A stretch of DNA of 64,000 nucleotides, taken from Scedosporium boydii. Its lineage: Eukaryota > Ascomycota > Sordariomycetes > Microascales > Microascaceae. The notes under the pieces were generated by a model. The model was not told the origin of the DNA. It searched no databases and saw only the letters and a list, made by a program, of their open reading frames with translations. The position numbers and the translations under genes were made by a program. Position 1 is the stretch's first letter; every line of letters starts with the position of its first letter. Where the stretch lies: contig NJFT01000152.1 of NCBI GenBank assembly GCA_002221725.1, positions 1 through 64,000 of the forward strand, in the 5' to 3' direction. Shown here piece after piece: positions 21,979-32,864 of this stretch.

Positions 21979-22923
21979 TTTGCTATTCATGGCGACGGTT
22001 GCATCTAATTGAGATTTGGGAAAGAGCTTTATTTCCTCTTATGGCTAGGCTAGTCTTGCTGAATGTTACGAACTTTTGTCAATATTGACTTTGATGGATC
22101 CGCCGTCTTGGTCCCATAAATCTTAGCCAAGTGCCAAGCCCAAAGCTTGTACAAGGGAAGATGCACCTAGCGTCTACGGAGGGGGGAATTTTTGATGGCT
22201 TAACGACTGAAATAGCAGGTCGCTCAGTAATACAAGTTAAAATGGTTTGTATCTGCTCGAGAGCTATCCTCGATGCTCCTTGCCAGGGGCGCTGAAAATT
22301 CCAGGTCAACACAATCCTCGGCCCTTGTCCACAAGAACCCCTTCCCGACAAGTTTTGGATCTCAATGTGCCGATTGCAGGGATCGATGGGTGTAATCTGG
22401 ATTAGACTTGTGAGGGCAAACCGTAATTGCCAGCTCCTCCAAAGCCAATGCTGAGTAGTCCCGATGACTATACAGAGAAGTTGCAACTGGCTAGCAATAA
22501 CCACATCGTCGGAAGCATCGCGCCCTCAACTTCTCATTAATATTCTAGCACCATATTTGCCATCGGTTAGCTCGGGCCGTCTGCTCTCAAAGCGATGGAA
22601 GCATGTCAAAGCTAACAAATCCCCACACAATCTCTCCCCTGTCCCTCATCGGAATCATCAAACCGACGGGTCGGCACTCAGCTTCCTGAGCTCGGTGAGG
22701 GGTATCCGCACCCCGTTTCGGACCAGCCTAACACCAAAGGAGAACATAAAACTAGCTACCCCAATGGTTCCCTCCAATTGAACGTCCCATTCGAGTACGG
22801 CGAACCAGAGCTGCACCTTGAGTTAGTAGCGTACCTGTTCATTTTCTGGGGTACTGTGCCTAGTTATTTCCCGCTTGTTTGTTAATAATTTCTTTGTCAC
22901 GGTTTGAGTCACTCCTAGCAGAT
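21979..22923. other. Intergenic, no gene supported
   Basis: 3' end of the oxygenase and promoter of the SnoaL-like gene. Nothing else is recognised. Confidence 0.5.
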
Positions 22924-23980
22924 ATGGGTGACGCTATCATCAAGCTGGAGCAGACTGTCGAGGCGCTGCGAAAGGAGGTTACTCGTCTCAGTGGTACGTA
23001 CGGCTTTTCTTCAGTGTTCTCAACAAAGAAAAGAAGTTGGTTTTTGACATTGTTGCGATAAACGGAAAAAGATCAGGAAGAGATTCGAAAGCTCCAGTAC
23101 AAATATGGCTACTACATTGACAAGTGCCTGTACGAAGAGGTACGTGTTGAATGGTCTTCTGCGTCGTTTCCGCCTCGCTTTTTCTTCTCAACAGCTGGAC
23201 GGACCCTGGTCAACTACATCCACCCACTTGCATCCTTTCCGGCTTGGCATCGGCGTTTGCAAGAAATGCACAATATTTTATCCCAAAATTCCACGACCTG
23301 CTAATCACGTTCTTAAAAAGGTCGTCGAGCTCTTCTCCGAATCCCCCGATACCTACGTCCAATTCCTCGGCGGCCGCTACCGCACCAAAGCCGGCGTCCG
23401 CCGCCTCTACGTAAACCGCTTCGCCAAATTCTTCGTCGGCGGCCGCAACGGCCCCGTGCACGGCTTCCTCCTCGACCACCCGCAGATGCAAGGCATCATC
23501 GACGTCGACTACTCCCAAGCCGACAATGGCACGGGCGCTGGGGCGATCGCCAAGGCCCGGTTCCGATCTCTTATGCAGGCCGGCGTGCATGTTAGTCAGG
23601 CGGCTAAGCATCCCCGCGGCGTGTGCCAGTGGTTCGAGGGCGGGGTTTACGAGAACGAATTCATAAAGGACGCGGATGGGACGTGGAGGATTTTGAAGCT
23701 GAGGTACTTTCCGTTTTGGCATGGGGATGTTGAACATGGTTGGTCCTACAAGGTTGCGGGTTTCGTGCCGTTCATGTCGACGACATTCCCTGAGGATGCC
23801 ATGGGGCCGGATGAGCTCGTTGGCGAGGATCAGTGCATGATGTGGCCTGATACACGCGTGGTGCCGTTCCATTACAACCACCCGGTTACTGGGAATCCTG
23901 TGGTTGATGTGGACATGCAGGCGCCGCAGTACGGGGAGGATCCGGCGAGCTACAAGCCTGCGCTAAAGCTTGACGTTTAG
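22924..23980 (+). CDS. SnoaL-like (NTF2-fold) protein (265 aa)
   Basis: Exons 22924-22993, 23072-23139 and 23321-23980. The first acceptor is gaaaaag, giving RLSDQEEIRKLQYKYGYYIDKCLYEE, which fits the family start. The second intron is long for this region (181 nt). The protein opens with a short coiled coil (IKLEQTVEALRKEVTRLS), then a SnoaL_4-type alpha+beta cone domain with HPRGVCQWFEGGVYEN and LRYFPFWHGDVEHGWSYK. Relatives include dehydratases, cyclases and ring-cleavage helpers. Next to an oxygenase and a decarboxylase it probably acts on an aromatic intermediate, but the reaction is unknown. Confidence 0.8.
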
Positions 23981-24530
23981 TGTGTTTAGGGCGTATGTAT
24001 ATATGGAACATTGAATATGTTATTCGAATAGCCAAGAAAAGCCACGTGAAATGTAGAAGTCTTGCCCTTCCTTGCATTTGGATGTAGCTACGCGATGTCT
24101 GTCATGGTGCGTTTAATGTCGAGTAACGCATCTACATCCTCAACATTCACCATATAAAGTTGGCGGGGAACAGCATCTCCAACTCTTCATTTTTCCGCTA
24201 GTCGCTGGAGATCCCTAGTTTAACATCGGGAGAGACATTTAACAACGGAATAAATGACAGGAACCCTTGTCATATGCCCTTCTGTCCCAGAGAAACCAGT
24301 ATCTAGGAAGAGGGCAGTAAAAGACTCGGTGGATACAGCTAAGATATATCATTAAATTCTAGCTTCAAAACGAGAAAATACTTATAAAGAGTTTAAAACC
24401 TGAATGAGAGAAGAAACGTAAAAATCAACAATTAGAAAAATTCATCGACCGACGAATGTATGAGACAGGCGATCAAAAAGAAATAATATTGAAATAAAAA
24501 TAAATAATAAAACAAAAAGCTCGCTCGCAT
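23981..24530. other. AT-rich intergenic
   Basis: Very A-rich from about 24340 to 24520. No gene is seen. Confidence 0.6.
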
Positions 24531-24640
24531 CCGCCCCCAGGATCGAATCCTAGTTACTTCCGCGAGCTACGAAAATTGCAATTTTCTAACCTTCTGAGCG
24601 CTCCAATGACCACTTGGCCACCGGTTACAGTCGCTACTGC
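24531..24640 (-). ncRNA. tRNA-like / SINE-like sequence with Pol III boxes (tentative)
   Basis: On the minus strand, TGGCCAAGTGG resembles box A (TRGCNNAGYNGG). About 65 nt further, GGATTCGATCC resembles box B with one mismatch. A D-arm-like CCA / TGG pairing is visible, but the acceptor and T stems do not pair well, so this is not a functional tRNA. It may be a tRNA-derived SINE fragment or a decayed tRNA. Confidence 0.3.
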
Positions 24641-24818
24641 TTGAGCTACTCGGTTGAGAGTTCCGGCCATGGCCTCGTATATAAAGCAATGGCTGGTTTC
24701 CTACAAATTCATGTGGAAGGAAGTTCCAGGCCCGCTCCTGCCTTCCACAAAACCAGCCGTAACTTGGCGGTAGCCAGATTCCTCAACATTCCATACCAGG
24801 TCAGGACTATTTCTATTC

Positions 24819-25977
24819 TCATAGCTCGAGAGGGAGCTTGAAGAGCCTAATTGCATTTGTCCTGCCTATGCTCTCCTTCTGATCCTCGGGCAAATCAATG
24901 TCCTTCCACCAGTCCTGCGCCTCCTTGATATCGTCGTAAGGGTAGTCTGCCTCATTCGTCAGCGAGCTCGCACTTCACCGGTCGGAAGTAAGATACATAC
25001 CAATGGAGTAGAGGCACCTCTCGACACCGACCTCATTAACGCAGTACTTGAGACCCTTCGTGTTGAAGTTGCCCGAAGTCGTGAGCGAGATGTTGTGCGT
25101 AAAATAGTAGCTATAGTCCTCCTTGGACGGTCTCGATGCCTTCTTCACCGGTTTGTTATACCAGTGATCCGCTCTCCAAAGATTGAACGGAATCCTATCC
25201 CATTGTTAGTAACTGCCACTTTTTTCACAAAAACAGATCTCAGCATATAGATGGTACTCACCCCTCTCCAAGATGTCCACAGACAACCTGCACCTTCGGA
25301 AACTCATCGAATACACCACTCGACATTAGCGCGTACAAGTGAAAGCTCAAATCCAGATGGAACTGCACCGCAGCCCCGACGAGATGCTTCCTGTCCCCAT
25401 ACTTTGCTCCCTTCTCCAACTCCGGGTTGCAGGGATACCTCGGATGCATGTAGACCGGCACATCGAGCTCCTGGACTGTCTTCCAAAACGTCCGATACTC
25501 CTCCTCATCGAAATACTTCTTCCCACTCCCATCCGCGCCGGTACTCTGATAATCGTTCAAAATCGCCCCAAACATTCCCAGCTCCTTCACAGCCCTCTTC
25601 AACTCCGCCGCCGCCTCCTCCGCATCGTGCATAGACAGGGACGCCAGCGCCCCGAATCTCTTGGGGTTCTTCTTCACCTCGTCCGCAAGCCAGTTGTTGG
25701 CCGACACGGCTGTCTGCTGAGCTTTAGCGCGGTCGGGCTCGCCCTGGGGCCCCGGGGACGTGACGGAGAGAAGCATGTACTCGACGCCCTCGGCGTCCAT
25801 CTGTGCCAGGCGGTGGGTGTGGATGTCGGCGAGCTTTTGGGTAAGGGCGTGAGCTATGCTCGAGGAGGAACCCGTGACAATGGCGGCAGGGGCGTACATG
25901 GAGGCCGAGTCACCCAACCACTGCAGGTCGGAGGGGTCGATGACGGCCTCTTCGATGGCGATGGTCCCTTTGGCCAT
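24819..25977 (-). CDS. Amidohydrolase-family aromatic acid decarboxylase (345 aa)
   Basis: Exons 25977-25262, 25194-25001 and 24946-24819, with GTGAGT and GTATGT donors. The start is the ATG of MAKGTIAIEEAV. Metal ligands of the gamma-resorcylate / 2,3-dihydroxybenzoate decarboxylase group are visible: Glu in AIEEA, His in YMHPRYPC, His in VVCGHLGEG and Asp in CLYSIDYPYD. The length is normal (about 340 aa). Such enzymes remove CO2 from hydroxybenzoates without an organic cofactor, using Zn or Mn. The cluster context (stilbene-type oxygenase, SnoaL) suggests a downstream step in breakdown of an aromatic compound. Confidence 0.88.
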
Positions 25978-26609
25978 TTTTGCTATGGGATCAACTACGT
26001 CTGGAAACGGTGTGATTGAGGAGCTTGAAAATCGAAGGTGCCGCTGCTTCACTGCAACTAGATGATGCAAAAGATTTCCCACTTCACGACATATTCACTC
26101 ATCAAATGCTCCTCTTCGCCGCGTTTACAACTCTCGTATCCATGCATGCGATCGGAGAGTGAGGAGAGGGAACGGCGTCGGCGTATTGATTCCGTCGGGT
26201 TCATTAAGCCGATGCCGTGAAACACGAGCTTCGGTGCAGGGCAGTCGGACTCCATCCGCTTAATGTCTCCGATAGATGAGACAGTCTTTCGCTAGATTTT
26301 CTCCGAGTCTTTGCAGCCGTTCTCTTTCTTTGTTCGAGTTTGTGATATATCCATACCCCCGGCAAGTGCAACTTGGGGTAGGAGTATGTATTCATTGCGG
26401 TTTCCGACAATTCGCAGATTGCGATACCTTGCATCACGTGGTTTCCATAGGCAAAACGTGACAACAATGGCTTCCTGCTTAGTCACTCATCACCCTTCGT
26501 CGTCGTCCCGACTATGGCGGCATCCGACATCTCGTCTCACAACCAAAGACGATGACCATGAACTTTTGCCCTCTTTTTCCTCTCTCTTTTTTTCCAAACG
26601 TTGCCCACA
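25978..26609. other. Intergenic, divergent promoters
   Basis: Between the decarboxylase (minus) and the FTA2-like gene (plus). Nothing else is recognised. Confidence 0.5.
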
Positions 26610-27924
26610 ATGCCACAGCAAGTTCCCAAGGTGTCGACCCCGCCAGCGGGACCACATCTACCTATTGAAGAAGTTGATGAAACAGCTGGCGTTGGTTCAC
26701 CTCTCATGCAGACATTATCGGAGGGACCCTCCAAGTCAAGAACTCCTTCACGCTCATCCTCACCACAACAGCCTCCCTCTATCACCGGGGATCCCTCTCT
26801 TATATTAGCTCCTTAGCCAAGCAACATTTTCTCCGCAAACGTATGTTTGAATTTCAAGCTTGACCTGCCGCCCCTAAGACAAATCGTCGCTGCCCCTGAA
26901 CCGCCGCCCAGCACACGGCCCAATGGCGGACTTGACCTTCCAGACTTTAGGGGATACCGCTTCCTCTCCGATCTGCCACTGGATGACTCGCCTCCAGCTA
27001 TGAGGTATAAGAACTTTAAGGCTCCACTCCTCCGCAGGTTTCTCAAGCATGACCAACCTGTCTGGTTTCTGAAACGTATGGGCCAGGGATATGAAAGCGT
27101 CGTGTATAAGGTTCTGGTTGATCGGAAACGTTTCGCCCTTAAAATTGTGAGTTAACCAACTTCTCACGGTCTAACTGGAATTTGCCCGTTGTATATATTA
27201 CTTGTACTTATTTAGCATTTCTTGCAGTTTTGGAATACCAGATCAAACAGGACCCAGGGCAAGGACATGTCTTTCAAACATTGGCCTTTTCTGAATGAAT
27301 GCCGAACAGCAGCCAGAATTGAGAAAATCCGATGGGCAATCGGCCACGCGGAATCGCCTATTATGGTAAACGCCAACATATTAGACGACACGGACATGCG
27401 GAAAAAACATGTGGTGTTTTAGCGAAGACGGCCAGGAAAACCCAGTCGAGTTTGAAAACGCAGTGCCGATGACTCCCGCCGACACCATCGTCCGCTGTCA
27501 CGGCTGGCTGAAAATCCCACGCAAGCAACTGCCGCCCGATTTTCATTACACCCGTATACTAGGGAGGCCGAACTGGTATGAAGAAACTGCGCACTATTTT
27601 GCCTTGGTGTACGACTATGTTAAGAGAAGCCCCCGCGATCGGGAACACTACGTGTTGCAAGAAAACATTGACTTCTTCTCCTATTCGGGTTTCACCTACT
27701 GGTTTCGACATCCTAACAACTGGCGGGGTGAACGATTGGTAGATTTTGGGGATCTAGCATCTCCCTTCCGGTTCCGCCCGAAGTGGTATGGCGCTCCTCC
27801 GCATTCCACATCTCTGGACTTTTTCGACCCACCGAGGAGGGAAACATCAGAAGACGAAAGAGATTCAAGTTTCTCTCCTAAGACACTCATTTTGCCATCA
27901 CCGCCAGTGGATACATCTAACTAA
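26610..27924 (+). pseudogene. FTA2-like / kinase-fold protein, broken
   Basis: The frame starts at ATG 26610 (Ser/Pro-rich lead). It meets TAG at 26814 and then continues open in the same frame (LDLPPLRQIVAAPEP...). A kinase-like glycine loop appears (RMGQGYESVVYKVLVD), followed by FALKI. The intron is 27147-27227 and the next exon begins FWNTRS. A run of six A at 27402-27407 puts the rest out of frame; one A fewer gives DDTDMRKNMWCFSEDG and a continuous end at 27924. A 71-nt intron (27366-27436) could also bridge it. Homology is to the fungal family named after kinetochore Sim4 subunit FTA2, which is expanded in Pezizomycotina and of unknown role. With a nonsense codon and a likely frameshift it is probably dead. 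Confidence 0.6.
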
Positions 27925-28313
27925 AGTGTCGCTTCCGGCCACTCTTGCCAAGCGGCAGCTGGCGCCTCTTTTATGAGACTCCCTACTGCGCGAAGGGGCT
28001 GTGCAAAGTCCCATAATCTCGGCTTCTTCCGACGTTCTTGAAGTCCTAATACCTCGGGTACGTCATTATCTTGCTAATCCCCCCCCAAATTACCTAGTGT
28101 CGCACGCATTGTGGAGAGAAATATAAACTATATTAAGTACTCTGTAGTATGATGTACACTGCCTCAGTACTCCGTAAACTCTATTTTGAATAACTTTAAT
28201 GGAGTCAGGGGTGAAACGATATGATTTGTCCGCCCTCGTAGTTTAGGTTGGCTGGTCTATCACGTTGCCATTATTCCCATTTCTGCTCAAACACACCGTC
28301 CGATCTGGCTGTT
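27925..28313. other. Convergent intergenic, nothing seen
   Basis: Short spacer between convergent genes, with a C-run near 28081. Confidence 0.5.
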
Positions 28314-29928
28314 TCAGAAGCACCTCCGGACTACCTCCGATGAAATCAAGAGTAAAACCGCCAGAATAACGAATACGTTGTTGCGGTGAGAGTCACCTGG
28401 TAGGGTAGAAGGGTCAGCAATGAGCATTATAACTTGGACCTGCCAAAGACACCCGTATTGCACCATGAGAGGCTACCGAGTGAGGCAATAGAAACATACC
28501 TTCCTCATCAAGACTATGCGTGATCACAACAAACAGGTTGAGAGGCAAACGCATGAGGCTGTACGTGCTGCCACGAATTTCGTCGCTTACGACCTCACTC
28601 TTCAACAGGTTAATGGCGGGGAAATACAGCCCAATGGACGTTTCAACGGCAATAAATGCGTAAAAGACGTATGACTCCGTCGACATCATTGACGCCGAGC
28701 TCAAACCCACACAGGCTATAAGAAGGGCGGACATCAAGACGAGGGTAGCACCCTGGAAGCCTGGGCGCTTGAGATTGAAGACGCAGGATCCAGCCATCAT
28801 GGCACACATGAAGCAGGCAAAGATTAGCCCAAAAGGAAGCTCCTCTACCTCATCAGGGTTAGGAGTGGCAGAGGTACGGGCGCTCTTCAACGCCGCGGAC
28901 CAAAAGAAGACGAAGAGATACATGGCGCTTTCGAAGGAGGTGGTCGCGAGCAGAATCGCCATGATTCGGGCATCCGACGTAATCGCTTTTAGGGAGTCCT
29001 TGATGGAGACCCCTTTGGAAGATAGGGCGCCGTTATTCTCACCCTATTTACCCAGTTAGACAACTTTCATATGGGCTGCGGTTAAGGTGATGGAGTTCCG
29101 GGCTAAGAGTTACGTACCCATCTCTTAGAAATCCAACCCATTGATAGTAGACAGCACACGACGCCGCCCATGAACGGCCAGGCCCGACTGCCGAAGACCT
29201 CGACCATGGCATCGCCACATACCCCCATTGCTATGGCAATCATTGGACTCATGATGGCGGCATAACTGAAAACCGACGACAGGGATAGCGATGAGTCGGA
29301 GAGGCCTCGAGAATGATACTCGGACACCATCCAAACATCGAAGATGGAGAATAGAATCGTCGTCGCCACTCCCCCGGTCAATCGTCCGACGGTCAAGATT
29401 ATAAGATTGTCGCTAAGCATCGAGAGGCAGGTTACCACGTACATTACGCCGTAAATTAGGCACCCGAGACGCCGACCATACTGATCTGCTAGCCGTCCGA
29501 CAAAGGAAGCGGAGACAGCGCCACTGATAAAGCCGACGGCATAGAGCGCGCCGACGATCCTCTCGGGAAGTTGTTTGTCATATTTGTAGATGGCGTAAAT
29601 ATGTGGTCCCTAGGACGAGAAAAGTTCAGACGTCGTCGCCTTGACCAGAAAATCCCGCCAGAGGAGCATTTGGCTGAGCGATATTGACGTTACGACTTAC
29701 CTGGATCCAGTCGGCGGCGACCGCAAAAGCATACGCCGGGAAATAGTCAAGAAGAAACTTGGATATTTCCTTTGCCTGTGAAGCTTGAACATGGGAGTCA
29801 GCTGAAAGATTGCTTTCCTTGCTCTCCTCGTCCACCTTCTTCGTCCCTTGCAGATGTCGATAGTAACGATATAGAAGGAACAAATTGGCTAAGGCGAAGC
29901 CGACGAGATTAAAGACGTAAAACTCCAT
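28314..29928 (-). CDS. MFSD5-like (molybdate-anion transporter family) MFS protein (448 aa)
   Basis: Exons 29928-29701, 29609-29118, 29043-28500 and 28396-28314. The frame is kept through all three introns, and the last exon gives EEGDSHRNNVF and a final hydrophobic helix. The protein begins with a membrane helix (FYVFNLVGFALANLFLLYRY) and a hydrophilic loop. It then carries DYFPAYAFAVAADWIQ / GPHIYAIYKYD and the signature FVGRLADQYGRRLGC. This order matches the MFSD5 family, whose algal and human members are linked to molybdate uptake. The substrate in fungi is unproven. It is divergent from the methyltransferase gene, 610 bp away. Confidence 0.82.
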
Positions 29929-30537
29929 ATCGTGCCCCTAAATTCGTTGAGGAATGAGGATGGCATGAGCAGAGAAGTTGGTAAGGGCGCGCCAGGGAAA
30001 CGGGAAACGCATTCCTCTAAATTTAGATGTGAAGACCAGTAATGACCTTTATGGGACCTGGGCCTGGGCCAACCGAGTTTAGCAAGTGACGGTCGAGCCA
30101 ACATGTTGGATGTCTGCCCACCAGGCTGCCTCGGGTCAAGGGGGGGGGGGTGTCACGCCATGCTTTAATGGTATGTCTCGCAGGGCCAATCAATCGAGGA
30201 TCTCCGCATCCATGTTACCTGCCGCTCTCCCAAGCGGGTTAGGGCGGGATCAGGAACCAATATAATTGAGGATCTCCGCATCATGCTATCGGCCGCTAGC
30301 CCAAGTAAGATAGGGGTGTTCAGGGATCGACTTCGTATTCAATCCAATTCAACCCCTGGCGGCCAAATACGCCACCCCACGTTCAATCAGGGGCGCGTCT
30401 CGAGATTGATGGTTATTTTCCTTTCCCTCTTCCTGACACCTTTCGTAGAAAAAGCAGTTTTTTCCCGCTTCTGATATTCTTGCTTTATCCCAGTCTCACA
30501 TTACACGAGAATCATCGGCTATTATTCCATTGGCAAA
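29929..30537. other. Divergent promoter region with a short direct repeat
   Basis: Shared upstream region of the transporter and the methyltransferase. A G-run lies at 30140-30149. Two imperfect copies of gaggatctccgcatc are about 72 bp apart (see separate entry). Confidence 0.5.
30196..30310 (+). repeat. Imperfect direct repeat (about 39 bp, two copies)
   Basis: gaggatctccgcatccatgt near 30196 and gaggatctccgcatcatgct near 30268, each followed by a gccgct..cccaag stretch. They lie between divergent genes and might be regulatory or a duplication scar. Confidence 0.6.
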
Positions 30538-31589
30538 ATGACAGGACCAAGGACGAGGTTTTATACCATCTTGAGCGTGGTGGCCGGCGTCCTCGTGCTC
30601 GCCGCCTTGATACACGCCATGGACTATAACACTGCGTTTGAGATTTCTCGCATGATGAGGTAGGACACAAAACTCCCTGCGCTCCCGTGATATCGACATT
30701 CCACCTTCGATGATCTGGCTCTCTATTCCCTAAAGAAAACATGCTCGCTAACAACCGTCAAAGATCTGGCAAGCCGGGTGAACCCAACCCCAACAACGCC
30801 CACCACCCTGAACACCCCCCCGACCACCCCGACCACCCCGACCACGCCCCCCAGACTGTGAACTATCCACCGAACCAACAAAAGACCTGGTATCAAATCG
30901 CCGCGGCGGCTGGCACGGACAAGGTCACGACGCACGAGTACCAGTATATGTACGAGAAATATCTACCCCCGATGCGCAACAGGCATGTGAAGATGCTCGA
31001 GATTGGATTGGGCTGTAACATGGTTCGTATTCATCCTGCTATTTCTCACCAGCGCTCTGTCGAACGTGGAAATTAATTTCTATCGTAGAACTATGGCCCC
31101 GGAAAGTCTTACAACACCTGGCTCGAGTATTTCCCCGACGTCGACCTCTACTTCATCGAGTACGACGCGGCATGTGCGGAGAAATGGGCCCACAAGACAC
31201 AAAACGCTCACGTCTTTACCGGAGACCAGGCCGACGCCGCCTTCCTCGAGGACTTTATCAGCAAGGCTGGCATGGACTTTGACCTCATCATTGATGACGG
31301 CGGACACACAATGGACCAGCAGATCACCTCTCTCAAACACCTTTGGAAGGCCGTCAAGCCCGGTGGCTACTACATTCTCGAAGACCTGCAAACAAGCTAC
31401 GAGGGAGCCTACCATGGCGACCCGTCCGCCAAGGATCCGACGATTGAAACAGCCACCAAGTTCATCTACGAGCTAATTGATGACCGGATGACTGGCAAGA
31501 ACAAGCACGAGATTAGTAGTGACATGAGGAGTATTGATTGTATGCGGGAGGTGTGTGGATTCACCAAGAAAGTGCCCGAGAATAGGTAA
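30538..31589 (+). CDS. Membrane-anchored SAM-dependent methyltransferase (293 aa)
   Basis: Exons 30538-30659, 30764-31022 and 31089-31589. The second intron has an unusual donor (gttcgt) but its acceptor (cgtag) keeps phase 0. The N-terminus is a signal anchor (ILSVVAGVLVLAALIHAM). A low-complexity linker with repeated PDH follows. The class I methyltransferase core shows motif I MLEIGLGC and DFDLIIDDGGHTMDQQ, as in the demethylmacrocin / mycinamicin O-methyltransferase-like family of fungi. Relatives in bacteria methylate sugars of macrolides with Mg. Here the substrate is unknown, and the anchor suggests action at the secretory membrane. It could tailor a metabolite of the nearby P450 group. 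Confidence 0.8.
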
Positions 31590-32864
31590 AAGAGGCCTTA
31601 ACCGTTTTGTACTCTTAAAATACTTTCCATAATAATAGTCATAATAACTGTCGGAATATCACCGCACGAGGACTCCACCTCACACAGGGCAATCAGGATT
31701 CAGAGGACCCGTAGAGACGCCGCCGTAGAGTCACAGAGTGACCGCCCGCGGGCTACAAGCGACCCATATCCGCCATAGTGACGCGGAGGTGTCGGCGTGG
31801 AGTAGGGTTGGGGAAGACCTACGGAGGGATAGCTATATGCTGCGACGAACGACGGGAGGAGGCAGCAATGATTAGTGAATTGAACTGAAATACCCTACAC
31901 TTCACAGGGACCTCGCAGGCAACCCGCTGTCCCCTCTCACTCCGTGATGCAACCATCTCTTACAATAACGCTCTGGGCTGGTTGCAACCAGTCTCACCTT
32001 CAAATTGCCCGGTGCTAAGTAGTATCTGCGTCTCACTTTGTCGAAACCAAAAACGGGACGCGTCAACCCTAACCCTAATAGACAAACTCGTGTTAAAACA
32101 AAGGTGGTACAGTACGTCTCTTTCGAAAGAACGCGACGAGCCCGAACTACTAAAAGGATGAGCGGCATGGTACTGCCCGGCGCATGTCTGCGCGGTAGAG
32201 TAGGGAGCTGGCTCACAATTTTATTGCGGACTAGGGCACGCGTTCGGAATACAAGCCGCGTCGCGTTTTCCAGAACGGGCGGGGGAGAGGCAAGGCATAG
32301 GCAAGCGAAGCATGGGAGCAGGGGATCGGATATTCAAATACCACTCCGAGGCATAAGACGGGATGCTATTAGCCTATCATCCATTCCACCCCTTTTCGTC
32401 TTTCTCGCGTTCTTACTTTCTTTTCCTTGTCGCCATAGTTATTTCGTTTTATTTCGTCTCGCCGTACCTCGGGAGAGCTAGCATCGTCTTCAATCCACCA
32501 GCATCGTTGGTATCTAGTCTAGAAAATTTCAAGTATAGTTTCCTCTTCTTCCTACCCGCGCTTTATTTACAACTTATAAATGGAGATATGAATCGGCTCC
32601 TGGCGGCTGATGTAGATCGTGGCTTGCTCGAGATAGGAAAGTTACTCATCCCTCACGGTCTGTGTGCAATGAATTATGAGTGAGTGCAGGAAGAAGAATG
32701 GAAGCAACGGAGTCCGGAGGGTTTGAGAGAATAGGTGGTAATGATTTTATATTAATTTGGAATAGCATTTTGGATAGTGGAGAGGGTGTATTGATTAAAA
32801 CAATGGGAGAAAACTAGGGTCATGATGGAAGCACTCCATGGAAACCTCTTCGGAGTTTGGTTTA
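31590..32864. other. Intergenic, no gene supported
   Basis: Contains two adjacent ccctaa units (about 32067-32080), too few to call an interstitial telomere. A pyrimidine-rich stretch lies at 32380-32460. Nothing else is recognised. Confidence 0.5.

Noticed and set aside
25339..26019. Long + strand frame
   Set aside because: Antisense shadow of the decarboxylase gene.
27402..27421. Intron ending gttttag at 27421 to repair the FTA2-like frame
   Set aside because: Joining at this acceptor leaves the downstream exon in the wrong phase; only the later ccag acceptor or a one-base change in the A-run restores it.
32060..32085. Interstitial telomere repeat (ccctaa)
   Set aside because: Only two adjacent units; expected by chance in 64 kb.
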